A stretch of DNA of 36,737 nucleotides from Methanobacterium sp. UBA410 (GTDB lineage: Archaea > Methanobacteriota > Methanobacteria > Methanobacteriales > Methanobacteriaceae): positions 1-36,737 of the forward strand of contig DAHH01000004.1 of NCBI GenBank assembly GCA_002498385.1. The letters are read 5' to 3'. Every line of letters starts with the position of its first letter. The stretch's first letter is position 1. A program made the translations under genes and the position numbers. The notes under the pieces are model-generated. The model was not told the DNA's origin and ran no database searches. It saw only the letters and a program-made list of their open reading frames with translations. Below are positions 1 through 8,282 of the stretch, one piece after another.

Positions 1-1472
1 ATACCAGTGCCAGACACATTATAAACATTCAAACCCGTGATAACAGCATTACTCCCATAAACAACAAGACCATCACTGGTTATGTTAGTTATGGTGTCGT
101 TGGTGATGATTGCGTTGTTGCTGTTTGCGTTGATTCCATAGTTGCTGTTTGTTATGGTGTTTTCTGTGATGGTGCAGTTGTTTGCAGAGTTAATGTAAAT
201 TCCAGATGAGTGGGTTGCTCCTGTTATTTTTAATCCTTGTATTGTTGAGCCTGTGCCTGTGTTTGTTATGGTGATAATGGGGTTGTTTGGGTTTGATGTT
301 TGTATTGTTGTGTTTTTGTTGGATGTTAGTGTGAGTGTTTTGTTTATGATGATGTTTTCTGTGTAGTTGCCTTCTCCTATTGTTAGGGTGTCTCCGTTTT
401 GTGTGTTGGCTGAGTTTATGGCATCCTGTATACTATTAAAACCTTGTTGGGTTCTTGTATTGTATACTCCGTATAGTTCTATTGTTTTTGAGGTTGTTTG
501 ATTGTCCAGTGTTACTGAAATGTTGGCTATGCCGGGCATTTCGTTGTTGGTAAGTACGGTTATTGCTTTTCCGTTTCTTGTGGAGGATGTGTTGTTAATA
601 GTTCCAAGGGTTGTGTTGTAATATAATGATAGGTTATCTGGTAAATTGCCAAGTGGTGAAGTGTCGTTTCCGTTGTTGTTATGGGTCAGATCCGCCATTA
701 TATTTATGGAAGCATTATGATCCAAGTTGTTGAAGGGACTGTTGAGTGTGAGTACAATCCATGGATTATAAATTGCTGTTCCATTTACCAGGTAAATGCT
801 AGATGAATTTGTATCGGAAACGTTTGGACCATTGTTTGATCCCCACCAATTATCAGTAGCATCCACCACACCGTTACCGTCCAAATAAATTCCATAAAAA
901 TTATTCCCAACAATTCTGTTAAAGTTAAGAATGGCTGAGGAGTTGTAGATATAAACGCCAGTATTAATGTTGTTTATTATATTATTTTTAATTATTGTGA
1001 TATTTGAGGAAGAATCAAGGTAAATACCATTATTATTACGGGATATTGTATTTCCCAAGATCAAACAAGTATAAACATGGGATATGTATATACCAGCATT
1101 TTGGGAACCTGTTATTGTGAATCCTTCTATTAGGTCATTGTTACCATCAGAGCCTACATAAAAGCATGGTTGAGATGGATCAAAAGCACAAACAGTAACA
1201 TTACCCTCAGACTCAACAGATAAATTAGATTTATTCAAAACAACATTCTCATTATAGACGCCAGGCTCCACAATTATAGTATCACCCGATGAAGCATTAT
1301 CAACAACACTTTGTATCGTCTGATTAGAATTAACATACCAACTTGTTGAATTTGACACATTACTACCCGTCACATTATCCATAGCCGCCACAGGTCCCAT
1401 ACAAAAAGAAAACGCAACCAAAAGACCAATCAAAGGCAACATATAAACTAAAACTTTACGATCCACCGCCAT
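1..1472 (-). CDS. Adhesin-like right-handed beta-helix surface protein, 5' part only (3' end beyond the window)
   Basis: The frame is open from an ATG at 1472 to the left edge, giving about 490 residues with no stop; the C-terminus is missing. A GGAGG at about 1484-1488 supports the start. Residues 1-31 are a signal peptide with a hydrophobic core ending in PVAA. Residues about 90-200 and 350-490 are Asn/Ile/Thr-rich beta-helix repeats (NGIYL, NYGIN, GIYIN type turns), like the NosD/PbH1 folds of methanobacterial adhesin-like proteins. Residues about 200-330 look like an Ig-like or Big-type insert. It is probably exported to the cell surface and may mediate attachment; that role is inferred from the family. 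Synonymous codon choice changes inside the gene, with Asn as AAT in the N-terminal third and AAC near the window edge, hinting at mosaic origin. Confidence 0.85.
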   Translation of the reverse strand, partial: MAVDRKVLVYMLPLIGLLVAFSFCMGPVAAMDNVTGSNVSNSTSWYVNSNQTIQSVVDNASSGDTIIVEPGVYNENVVLNKSNLSVESEGNVTVCAFDPSQPCFYVGSDGNNDLIEGFTITGSQNAGIYISHVYTCLILGNTISRNNNGIYLDSSSNITIIKNNIINNINTGVYIYNSSAILNFNRIVGNNFYGIYLDGNGVVDATDNWWGSNNGPNVSDTNSSSIYLVNGTAIYNPWIVLTLNSPFNNLDHNASINIMADLTHNNNGNDTSPLGNLPDNLSLYYNTTLGTINNTSSTRNGKAITVLTNNEMPGIANISVTLDNQTTSKTIELYGVYNTRTQQGFNSIQDAINSANTQNGDTLTIGEGNYTENIIINKTLTLTSNKNTTIQTSNPNNPIITITNTGTGSTIQGLKITGATHSSGIYINSANNCTITENTITNSNYGINANSNNAIITNDTITNITSDGLVVYGSNAVITGLNVYNVSGTG

Positions 1473-1759
1473 TTTCAACCATCCTCCCTAAACACACGAT
1501 ATCCTCATAACGTATTAATAAATCTTACTAAAACTCAGAAAAAGAAACCAATAAATAACAAAAACAATAGACAAAAAGAGGAAAAACTATTTTCTTCTAA
1601 AAGAAACTACCTTACATTCTTCCTTCAGATTTTAATTTGAGTTATCAACTAAAAAAATATAGTTACAAAAAAATATACTAAAAAATATATACTAAAAAAA
1701 AATTTAATTAAAATGGAAATAGAATTTAAGAAATTTAACTTATAAACAAGATATTATGA

Positions 1760-2215
1760 TGAACTATCTGGTGGGATGACAATTGAAAAACTTAAATTCC
1801 CACATCCATCATTACCTCACAAATCCTCTAATTGTAAACCATCTTTTCAGAGCAAGTTTAGTTGAAAAAAATACAGATCAATCATAAACAGAACTTTAAC
1901 ATCCTTAAAAGCTTATAAACTCCCAGAACCCCAGTTTAAAGAAGAATTTAATGGTTTCTCTTTTTATATGGAAAAAGATAGGTTTACAGGAAAAAAACAC
2001 TTTGAAAAGATTTCAGTTTTAACGAATATCAAATTAAAACTGTACTCTATGTTAAAGAACATGGAAAAGCTTAAAAACAGCTGATTACTCCAAACTTATT
2101 CCAGAAGTTAAAAAAAAAGAACTCTTAAAAAATACCTATCAAAATTGGTTAATAAAGACATTTTAACAGCTATCGGCAAGAAAAAAGGGGAAAAAATACA
2201 TACTCTCAAGACAAT
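1760..2215 (+). pseudogene. Decayed AlbA_2/RecG-like regulator, C-terminal part
   Basis: No single frame is open, but successive frames join into a recognisable protein end. The pieces read GGMTIEKLKFPHPS, then NPLIVNHLFRASLVEK, then AYKLPEPQFKEEFNGF, then EYQIKTVLYVKEHGKA, then KYLSKLVNKDILTAIGK. This matches the C-terminal half of archaeal AlbA_2-domain or RecG-related putative DNA-binding proteins: the GLTIEDL...NPLI segment followed by a winged-helix tail. At least three frameshifts and several stops are needed and no start or N-terminal domain is visible, so this is a truncated, dead copy. The family call is from motif memory and not from a database search. Confidence 0.6.
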
Positions 2216-2428
2216 GTTTTTCAGACATAACGACATTTTTCGAGCATAGCGGCCAAGCCTTAACTTCCACTACTTCTTTACTTATTACGAACCAAAAACA
2301 GTTAATATTATATATCAAAGATTTATCAAAAAAAATAGGAAATTAAGGTTTAAAACTTATGAAAAATGATAATTCAAAAAAGCTTCCACTTATAATTTGA
2401 ATTAAAGTTTTAGAAGGTTGAAAACTGC

Positions 2429-2730
2429 ATGAAAAAATCTTCCTCAGAGATGTTAACGGGTTTAATCTTAATTTTGTTACTTGTTTACATTTAAATGATG
2501 TTAATTCAAATTGGGATTACATTGTTTCCCTATTTTTTTAGGTGGCGCTGGTTTTACTGGGTGTTTTTGAGTGGAAGGAGTACTGCGATAGAACCACTTG
2601 TTGGACTTTTATAAGCGTGTTTCTACTTGGATTATTGATATTAACTATTTTGAAAGCCAAAGAAAGTTTTTATTCTTATATTTTTGTCATTGGAATATAT
2701 TATTTTAAATTCAGTTTTAATTGCATATGA
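2429..2730 (+). pseudogene. Possible fragments of a small membrane protein
   Basis: An ATG at 2429 opens a 21-codon hydrophobic stretch (LTGLILILLLVYI) that stops at TAA. A GTG at 2542 opens a second hydrophobic frame of 62 codons with two possible membrane segments. There is no convincing SD before either, and the frames do not join cleanly. The segment sits between two clear pseudogenes. I read it as debris of a membrane protein, though a real small membrane protein from 2542 cannot be excluded. Confidence 0.25.
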
Positions 2731-2774
2731 ATTCAACACGAGAATGAAGAGATATCAAAGAATAACTGAATAAA

Positions 2775-3064
2775 ATAAAACCTTAAAGATAGACCCAGAA
2801 GATATCAACATTTTAAACAGTGAAGATGTTGTTTTTGAGAGCTTAAACACTAAAAAAGGCTGTTAAATCTTATGATAAGCTCTGGGAGTTGAACCCTGAA
2901 AATGTTAAGGTATGGTACAATAGGGGGACATCACTGAAGAAACTTGGAAAACAATGGAATCTTATAACACTGCCCTTGGCCTGGATCCAGATTTTGAACC
3001 TGCAAAGAAGGCTAAAAAGAAATTAAATAAGCTTGTTGAACAGGATTCCTTTGTAAACATTTGA
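2775..3064 (+). pseudogene. Decayed tetratricopeptide-repeat protein, C-terminal remnant
   Basis: Three frames carry consecutive TPR-like segments: TLKIDPEDINILN, then KKAVKSYDKLWELNPENVKV followed by WYNRGTSLKKLGK, then ESYNTALGLDPDFEPAKKA before a stop. The A-Y-KAL-L-P spacing of about 34 residues is typical of TPR proteins abundant in Methanobacterium. Frame changes lie near 2860 and near 2953, and no start codon or SD is visible. It would have been a protein-interaction scaffold; now it looks inactive. Confidence 0.65.
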
Positions 3065-3286
3065 GTTACTGACTTCCAATCAACCTTATCCTAATCAAAT
3101 TTTATGTTCTGCAGGGAAATAGTTGTATATACAACAAAATTACGCATAAATCATATTACAGGTTTTTCGGCGTAAAAAACTAGTTTAAACCTTTAAATAT
3201 TGAAAAAACGCCCTGTAATCTGGTAGCTCTCACTTTAAAGGTTAAGTTTATTTTTTCTAAAACTTATAATATTAAAGGGTGATCAG

Positions 3287-3991
3287 ATGAAATTTAAAAA
3301 ACAGTCTGAACTTTTTAAAAGAGTTTTAGGATTAAAAAATGAACCTCTGGCCATTTCTTTTACCAATGAAGAAATTTCGGGTGCAAAATATGAGAAAACA
3401 TCCATCTGTCGTGCTTTAAAACTCTCTGCACAGGGTGAATGTTTCCTCATTGACGAGAATGTTTCAACATGCCCGGGAGGCAGCAGGTTCTGCGGTTTTA
3501 CAGATTTCACATCCCTAGAGCAAAAAAGAAGACTGCAGTGGTTCCTTACCCGGGGCGAGAAACTTACAGGTTCCATTGTATCATTTGAAAGAATGCAGAA
3601 ACTATCTGCACCATTACCAACGGGGCTGGCTGATAAAGTTTTGATATGTCCACTTACCAAAGCTGAAATACGCCCGGACATCGTGTTGTTCCTGTGTAAC
3701 CCAGAACAAGCATGCCGTATCATAACTCTTGATACTTACTGGGATGGCATATCCCCAAAACAGGAAATTATAGGGTCTCTATGTCACACCGCAATATCTT
3801 ACAGTGTAATGACTGGATGCACCAACCTATCAATGGGTGATTGGACAGCAAGGAGAAACCAACAGTTTGAACCTGACACACTATTTTTATCGGTACCCTA
3901 CGAACGAATAGGCAATTTAATAGCTGCAATCCCCAAATGTTCGGCAGGAGATGCAGATGCAGTCATACCGGAAGAGTTTCAACAGGATTAA
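3287..3991 (+). CDS. DUF169 family protein
   Basis: A 234-residue protein starting at ATG 3287 behind a strong SD (GGGTGATC). It matches the archaeal and anaerobe DUF169 (COG2043-type) family by its N-terminal region (LGLKNEPLAISF), the Cys-containing SICRAL motif near residue 45 and the CPGG...FCGF segment near residues 62-70. Length fits a complete member. The biochemical function is unknown; the conserved cysteines suggest metal or Fe-S binding, which is inference. It is followed 60 bp downstream by an ABC exporter on the same strand, so the three genes may be co-transcribed. Confidence 0.8.
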   Translation: MKFKKQSELFKRVLGLKNEPLAISFTNEEISGAKYEKTSICRALKLSAQGECFLIDENVSTCPGGSRFCGFTDFTSLEQKRRLQWFLTRGEKLTGSIVSFERMQKLSAPLPTGLADKVLICPLTKAEIRPDIVLFLCNPEQACRIITLDTYWDGISPKQEIIGSLCHTAISYSVMTGCTNLSMGDWTARRNQQFEPDTLFLSVPYERIGNLIAAIPKCSAGDADAVIPEEFQQD

Positions 3992-4051
3992 CCAAATTTA
4001 AAAAGATTCTTTGGATAACCTTCATTGATTAAATCATCCTGGAGTGTCCCA

Positions 4052-5038
4052 ATGAACGCCATAGAAACGATGGATCTGACCCGGAAGTTTGGTAGTCTGA
4101 CTGCTGTTGACAACGTTAATCTGAAGGTGACGGAAGGCGAAATATTCGGACTTTTGGGCCCAAATGGCGCTGGAAAAAGCACCACAATCTCTATGTTATG
4201 CACAATTATGAAACCAACATCTGGAACCGCTAAGGTGAATGGATACGATATTGTCCATGAACCAGGTCAAGTACGAGGTTCTATTGGTATTGTTTTTCAG
4301 GATCCAAGTATTGATGATAAACTCACAGGCCGGGAGAACATGGAAATGCATGCAGATCTCTACAATGTGCCGCGTGATGTCATGCACTCCAGAATAGATG
4401 AAGTATTGCAGCTTGTAGAACTGGAAGATCGGGCATCAGATTATGTAAATACATATTCCGGGGGTATGCGGCGTAGGCTGGAGATTGCAAGGAGCCTTAT
4501 ACATTATCCCAGGGTGCTTTTTTTAGATGAACCCACTTTGGGTTTGGATCCTCAGAGCCGTGACCACATCTGGAGTTACATAAGGGATTTAAAGAAACGG
4601 GAGAACATTACCATCATTCTCACCACTCATTACATGGAAGAAGCAGATGAGCTATGCGACCGCATTGCAATCATTGATAGGAGTAGGATAATCGCTATGG
4701 ACACTCCCCACAACCTTAAGGAAGAACTTAAGGGTGAGATCATTATTTTACAGACTAACAACAACGATAGATTGGTTGATAAACTTTTGGAGACTGAACT
4801 TGCGGATAGTATTACAGAAATTAATGGAGAGCTGAATTTAAAGGTAAAAAATGCTCACACTGCCCTGCCACGTATAGTTGAGCTGGCTGTTTCCAATAGT
4901 GTGTACGTGGACAGTATTTCAATACGCGAACCACACCTGGATGATGTTTTCATGCACTTCACTGGCCGAGAAATTCGGGAGACAGGCGGCAGGGCCCTTA
5001 CAGGTATGGGTGCTAGAATTAGGGGGAGTCTAAAATAG
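4052..5038 (+). CDS. ABC transporter ATP-binding protein, DrrA type
   Basis: Cytoplasmic ATPase subunit of an ABC-2 exporter, 328 residues. It has Walker A GPNGAGKST (36-44), a Q-loop at about 83, signature YSGGMRRRL (135-143), Walker B VLFLDE (155-160) and H-loop TTHYMEEAD (His193), followed by the C-terminal extension usual in drug- or daunorubicin-type exporters. I chose ATG 4052 because GGAG lies at 4041-4044; an in-frame TTG at 4025 has no SD. The permease gene starts 16 bp after the stop. The substrate cannot be told from sequence; resistance, lipid or small-molecule export are all possible. Confidence 0.92.
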   Translation: MNAIETMDLTRKFGSLTAVDNVNLKVTEGEIFGLLGPNGAGKSTTISMLCTIMKPTSGTAKVNGYDIVHEPGQVRGSIGIVFQDPSIDDKLTGRENMEMHADLYNVPRDVMHSRIDEVLQLVELEDRASDYVNTYSGGMRRRLEIARSLIHYPRVLFLDEPTLGLDPQSRDHIWSYIRDLKKRENITIILTTHYMEEADELCDRIAIIDRSRIIAMDTPHNLKEELKGEIIILQTNNNDRLVDKLLETELADSITEINGELNLKVKNAHTALPRIVELAVSNSVYVDSISIREPHLDDVFMHFTGREIRETGGRALTGMGARIRGSLK

Positions 5039-5054
5039 GGTAGGAGGGTATAAA

Positions 5055-5807
5055 ATAAGCGAGTTTAGGGGGATCAACGCTTTATGGCGTCGCGAACTCA
5101 AGAGATTTATCCGTGACCGCTCAAGGTTAATCAGTTCTGTGATCACACCAGTCTTATGGCTTGTAATCTTTGGTTCGGGTTTAGGGTTTTCCCTAACTAT
5201 ACCCGGCTTTAACTATCAGCAATTTCTCCTGCCTGGAATTATTGCCCAGACGCTCCTCTTTACCGCCATGTTCTTGGGTATTTCAGTGATCTGGGACAGG
5301 CAGTTTGGTTTCATGAAAGAGATTCTGGTGGCGCCAATAGGCAGAGTTTCCATTTTTGCAGGTAAAATGCTTGGGGTGGGCACCAGCGCCATGATACAGG
5401 GGCTTATAGTCATTTTGTTAGGCTTCTTAATTGGTATACCCCTGAGTTTATATGCAGTTTGTCTGGCAATCCCATTAATGCTTTTAATTACGGTGGGCCT
5501 GGTGTGTATCGGCCTTATCATAGCTAGTTTTATGGCCAGTCTGGAAAGTTTCGGCACCATTGTGACATTCGTTAACATGCCCATGTTCTTCCTCAGCGGT
5601 GCGCTGTTCCCTGTCATGAACCTGCCCTGGTGGTTGAAGTGGGCATTCTATGTTAATCCGTTGACCTACAGTGTGGATGCTCTACGATCGGTTATGATAA
5701 ATGGATGGCATTCCATTCTGCCCTTGGAGTACAATATTTTGATCATAGTTGTATTTGATGTGGTTACCGTTGTTATAGGGACGTATGCCTTCGGTAAAAG
5801 ACAGTGA
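5055..5807 (+). CDS. ABC-2 type permease, DrrB type, with probable ATA start
   Basis: Membrane partner of the preceding ATPase. The frame contains about six hydrophobic helices and a late FFLSGALFPVMNLPWW segment typical of ABC-2 exporters. Conventional start codons occur only from GTG 5139, which would remove the cytoplasmic N-terminal helix (ALWRRELKRFIRDRSRLISS). That helix is in frame and family-like back to ATA 5055, which sits seven bases after a strong GGAGG (5043-5047). The stop at 5031 bounds the frame. I therefore extend the gene to 5055 (250 residues), treating ATA as a near-cognate start or a mutated ATG. If this is wrong, the product is 222 residues from 5139. Confidence 0.85.
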   Translation: MSEFRGINALWRRELKRFIRDRSRLISSVITPVLWLVIFGSGLGFSLTIPGFNYQQFLLPGIIAQTLLFTAMFLGISVIWDRQFGFMKEILVAPIGRVSIFAGKMLGVGTSAMIQGLIVILLGFLIGIPLSLYAVCLAIPLMLLITVGLVCIGLIIASFMASLESFGTIVTFVNMPMFFLSGALFPVMNLPWWLKWAFYVNPLTYSVDALRSVMINGWHSILPLEYNILIIVVFDVVTVVIGTYAFGKRQ

Positions 5808-6135
5808 GGACAGATTTAAAAATGACTTGAACTTTGAAATCTTTCTCTAATAAAATTCAGGTTTAAACTGTAATGCAGCTGTATTTGTACTAAAAATAAT
5901 TGTACATACAATAACAGGCCATTTAGTAAAAGTTAGTTCAGATACTGTTTCAGTTGTTTTAAAAATAGTTTACCCTGTAAAATTAGCAATAACTCTAAAA
6001 AAAGCATCTGAAAAAGTTATTTTGTCTAAAGATAGTTAGTTTATCTAAAAGCAGTTAATCTTATCCATATTAATCTTATCTAAATTAGTTATAAATCATT
6101 TCTAAAAAACTGAAAAAGGTAAAGTGGAGATCAAA
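5808..6135. other. Intergenic, nothing recognised
   Basis: This 328-bp A/T-rich gap lies between the 3' ends of two convergent genes. It has T-rich and A-rich runs that could end transcription from either side and short repeats of a TTAGTT/ATCTTATC type. No ORF, RNA gene or promoter is convincing. Confidence 0.5.
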
Positions 6136-6570
6136 TTACTTGATGTCCACCTTGAATCCTTCTGTTTTCTCAAGCTTTGGAACTTCAACAGTTAAGACGC
6201 CGTTTTCATATTTTGCTTCGGCTTCTTTGGGTAAAACCTTTCTTGGGAATCTAACAGTCCTCTTGATGAACCCTGATTTTCTGTCGTAGTGGGTTACATA
6301 GCTGCTTCGTCCCATATGCTCCTCATCGAGCTTGGCCGTGACTTTCATCCTCATCTCTGTTACTTTAAGGTCTATGTCATCTTTTTTCACACCTGGAATG
6401 TCTAAATGAACTATCACACTGTCATCTGTTTCTATTATGTCCTTTCCAGGTACAAAGGTGTAATCAACTATTGTTTTTTCAATATCGTGTTTTACACTGT
6501 CTACTGTTTTTGCTGTGTCTTCCAGCATCTTTTCAACTAAATTTTTACTATCTGAAATTGTTCTTCTCAT
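6136..6570 (-). CDS. hsp20: Small heat-shock protein, Hsp20/alpha-crystallin family
   Basis: A 144-residue ATP-independent holdase that binds unfolding proteins in the cytoplasm. The N-terminal helix-rich arm (1-43) is followed by an alpha-crystallin domain with the family signatures VHLDIPGVKKDDIDLKV, GFIKRTVRFPRKV and YENGVLTVEVPK. The C-terminal I-x-I oligomer anchor is not evident, so assembly may be smaller or different from MjHsp16.5. The start at ATG 6570 follows GAGGCGAT, and a TTTATATG TATA box lies at 6618-6625, giving a short leader of about 25 nt. It is monocistronic. Confidence 0.95.
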   Translation of the reverse strand: MRRTISDSKNLVEKMLEDTAKTVDSVKHDIEKTIVDYTFVPGKDIIETDDSVIVHLDIPGVKKDDIDLKVTEMRMKVTAKLDEEHMGRSSYVTHYDRKSGFIKRTVRFPRKVLPKEAEAKYENGVLTVEVPKLEKTEGFKVDIK

Positions 6571-6617
6571 TTTTCATCGCCTCATTTTTTGAGTCAATAA
6601 GATTATTGTCATACTTC

Positions 6618-6625
6618 CATATAAA
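6618..6625 (-). promoter_or_regulatory. TATA box of hsp20
   Basis: On the minus strand the sequence reads AAAAATTTATATGG, a good archaeal TATA element. It is placed about 50 bp before the hsp20 start, which puts transcription initiation near 6595. Confidence 0.6.
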
Positions 6626-6810
6626 TTTTTACATAGGGGTCTACTTGTGTAATATTTGGGGTGCTTTAAGGTTGTATTTTTAAATCAAATGCACAAAATT
6701 CATGAATTGAAGCTTAAACAGTTTTAATGAATTTTTTTAAAAAAAATGAGGATTAAATGAGGATTTTAAAAAGGATCGATATGTGTATCTAATTTTTTTT
6801 ATCCATTCTT

Positions 6811-6844
6811 GGGTACAAATTTAAATTGGGTACAAATTTAAATT
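6811..6844. repeat. Perfect tandem duplication, 17 bp x 2
   Basis: GGGTACAAATTTAAATT occurs at 6811-6827 and again at 6828-6844. The second copy reaches the stop codon region of the PII-like pseudogene. Confidence 0.95.
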
Positions 6845-7246
6845 AATCTATGACTTCCTCACCTTCTTCACGGGTTCTTACTCTTAAAACTCTTTTTGCA
6901 GGGGGATATGAAAATTGAATCGTCGATATCTTCCGTTTTAACAGTTTTCACTGCTCTAACCACGTACTTCAGGTCTTCCCTTTTCACAACCATTGCAAGC
7001 TCAAACTTGGGTTTCAGGTCTAATGCTGTGGTGGTCTGCCCTGTAAGTTTCGGTTAAACATGCTTCTGTGGTTGCACATCTCACCTCTGCCCCTGTTATG
7101 TTTGAGAATCCACATTTCTCAAGTGTTTTTTTAACGTTATCAAGTTCTATTGGATGCATGATTATCCTGAATCTGCATATACCAGAATTCTTGGGTTTAA
7201 CAACATTCAAAATCTTCTTTTTAGGATTGATCGCCCCATTATGCAA
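6843..7246 (-). pseudogene. PII (GlnB/GlnK-like) nitrogen-regulator paralog with two frameshifts
   Basis: The first frame (TTG 7246 to TGA near 7002) encodes MHPIELDNVKKTLEKCGF and a T-loop-like TETYRADHHSIRPETQV. Skipping one base at GTT-T-GAG restores ELAMVVKREDLKYVVRAV and FISP. A second one-base skip in a C5 run restores AKRVLRVRTREEGEEVID and a stop at 6843. Together these give a full PII-like fold with an unusual N-terminal extension of about 25 residues. Both lesions are single-base additions in homopolymers, so they could be pseudogene mutations, sequencing errors or, for the first, +1 recoding. No SD precedes the TTG. The GTPase gene lies just upstream on the same strand. Confidence 0.75.
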
Positions 7247-7327
7247 TTTTTTGGAGCTTGATAGGGGTTAAATTGGATATAAGGTTAAAAATTAGAAAAA
7301 ATAGGTTTTTATCCCTACAAAGGGGAA

Positions 7328-7852
7328 TTAACAGAATGATCTGGATTTTATGGTTACTGATCTGGGCTTTATGGTCACCACTTCCTGAGCTTTCTTGTTC
7401 AAGTAGTACTGATGGGGTGATATCAATTTTAACAGTTTTTCAATTGCTTTTATCATTGATCTACCATTTTTTGCAACAACTGGGATTACCGGTGTAGTTG
7501 TAAAGTCCATGTCCACATTATTTTTATTCAGATCATTTTTGTTGGATAGAATGATGTTTGGAATACCCCTTCTTTCAAGGGTTTTTATAATTTCTTCATC
7601 TTCGCCTGTAACACCCCTTGTGTTGTCAACAAAAACAACAGCACCATCCACCTCTGTTTTGGAGAGGATATCTTCCATGAAATTGAGTTGTTTATCCTTT
7701 GGTGAGCTTAAAAAATGGATTTCTTCATGGTTTATGGTTGCGATTCCATGTTCCATACTGCTGTCCTGCATCAGTTTACTGCAGAAATTTTCCAGGGCCG
7801 TGGTTTTACCAGAACCAAGGGCTCCTAACATGATAATTTTTTTTGAATCCAC
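7328..7852 (-). CDS. Small GTP-binding protein, COG2229-like
   Basis: A 174-residue P-loop GTPase. G1 is GALGSGKT (residues 10-17) and G4 is NKND (104-107), giving guanine specificity. The usual G3 DxxG is replaced by a HFLSSPKDKQLNF segment, as in the archaeal COG2229-like GTPases, so switch II and hydrolysis may be atypical. The role is unknown; relatives are thought to act as molecular switches with roadblock-type partners, but no roadblock gene is present here. ATG 7852 is taken as start, with GGAGG about 13 nt upstream; an in-frame ATG at 7864 is too close to that SD. It probably formed an operon with the broken PII-like gene 81 bp downstream. Confidence 0.75.
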   Translation of the reverse strand: MDSKKIIMLGALGSGKTTALENFCSKLMQDSSMEHGIATINHEEIHFLSSPKDKQLNFMEDILSKTEVDGAVVFVDNTRGVTGEDEEIIKTLERRGIPNIILSNKNDLNKNNVDMDFTTTPVIPVVAKNGRSMIKAIEKLLKLISPHQYYLNKKAQEVVTIKPRSVTIKSRSFC

Positions 7853-7967
7853 TTTATCATCCCTCCTTGGAACATCTTCATGTTGGATCGATCTGTATCT
7901 TATCTTTGTACCTTATTCAAATTAAAATTTTTAGTAGTTAAATGTTTCTTTTAAATCTTCTTCTAGT

Positions 7968-8096
7968 TTAAATTTTTCTATATAATTTGTTAATTTGTGC
8001 TAATATTGACCACCTTTGACCGTGACCTGTTTGCAGTTGTCGATCTTGGGATCTTCTAAAAAAAAGGAGAGTAGGGGTAATTAAGTTATGGATCAT
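7968..8096 (-). CDS. Putative 42-residue micro-ORF, coupled to the preceding one
   Basis: ATG 8096 lies five bases after AAAGGAGGTGAT, the strongest SD in the window, and opens 42 codons ending at 7968. The peptide (MIHNLITPTLLFFRR at its start) is basic with a short hydrophobic patch and resembles nothing I know. It could be a real small protein, the relic of a longer gene, or a leader read ahead of the GTPase gene. Confidence 0.3.
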   Translation of the reverse strand: MIHNLITPTLLFFRRSQDRQLQTGHGQRWSILAQINKLYRKI

Positions 8097-8140
8097 GTAT
8101 CACCTCCTTTGGATATGCATTCTTTTTTTTGATTAAACAT
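8093..8140 (-). CDS. Putative 15-residue micro-ORF with strong SD
   Basis: ATG 8140 is preceded by GGAGG four to five bases away from a good start position and opens 15 codons (MFNQKKECISKGGDT). Its last codons contain a full SD, AAAGGAGGTGAT, for the next micro-ORF, whose ATG overlaps its TGA stop (ATGA). The arrangement looks like translational coupling. It may be a leader peptide or chance; nothing is recognised in the peptide. Confidence 0.3.
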   Translation of the reverse strand: MFNQKKECISKGGDT

Positions 8141-8237
8141 CGCACCGCCTCCAATGGATATTAATCAAATGTGATTAAAGATGAACCTAAGATTTCTAAA
8201 TATAAAAATTTCATAAAGGTAAAACAAAAATAAATTT

Positions 8238-8244
8238 AAAAAAA
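8238..8244 (-). terminator. Poly-T terminator after glnK1
   Basis: Seven consecutive T on the coding strand about 60 bp after the glnK1 stop, the usual archaeal termination signal. Confidence 0.45.
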
Positions 8245-8282
8245 TGAATAGATTGGAGAAAATAGAATTGAGAAGAAACAGA

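Noticed and set aside
3283..3723. Minus-strand frame of 146 codons opposite the DUF169 gene
   Set aside because: The plus-strand DUF169 frame has a strong SD and a family match; the opposite frame has neither.
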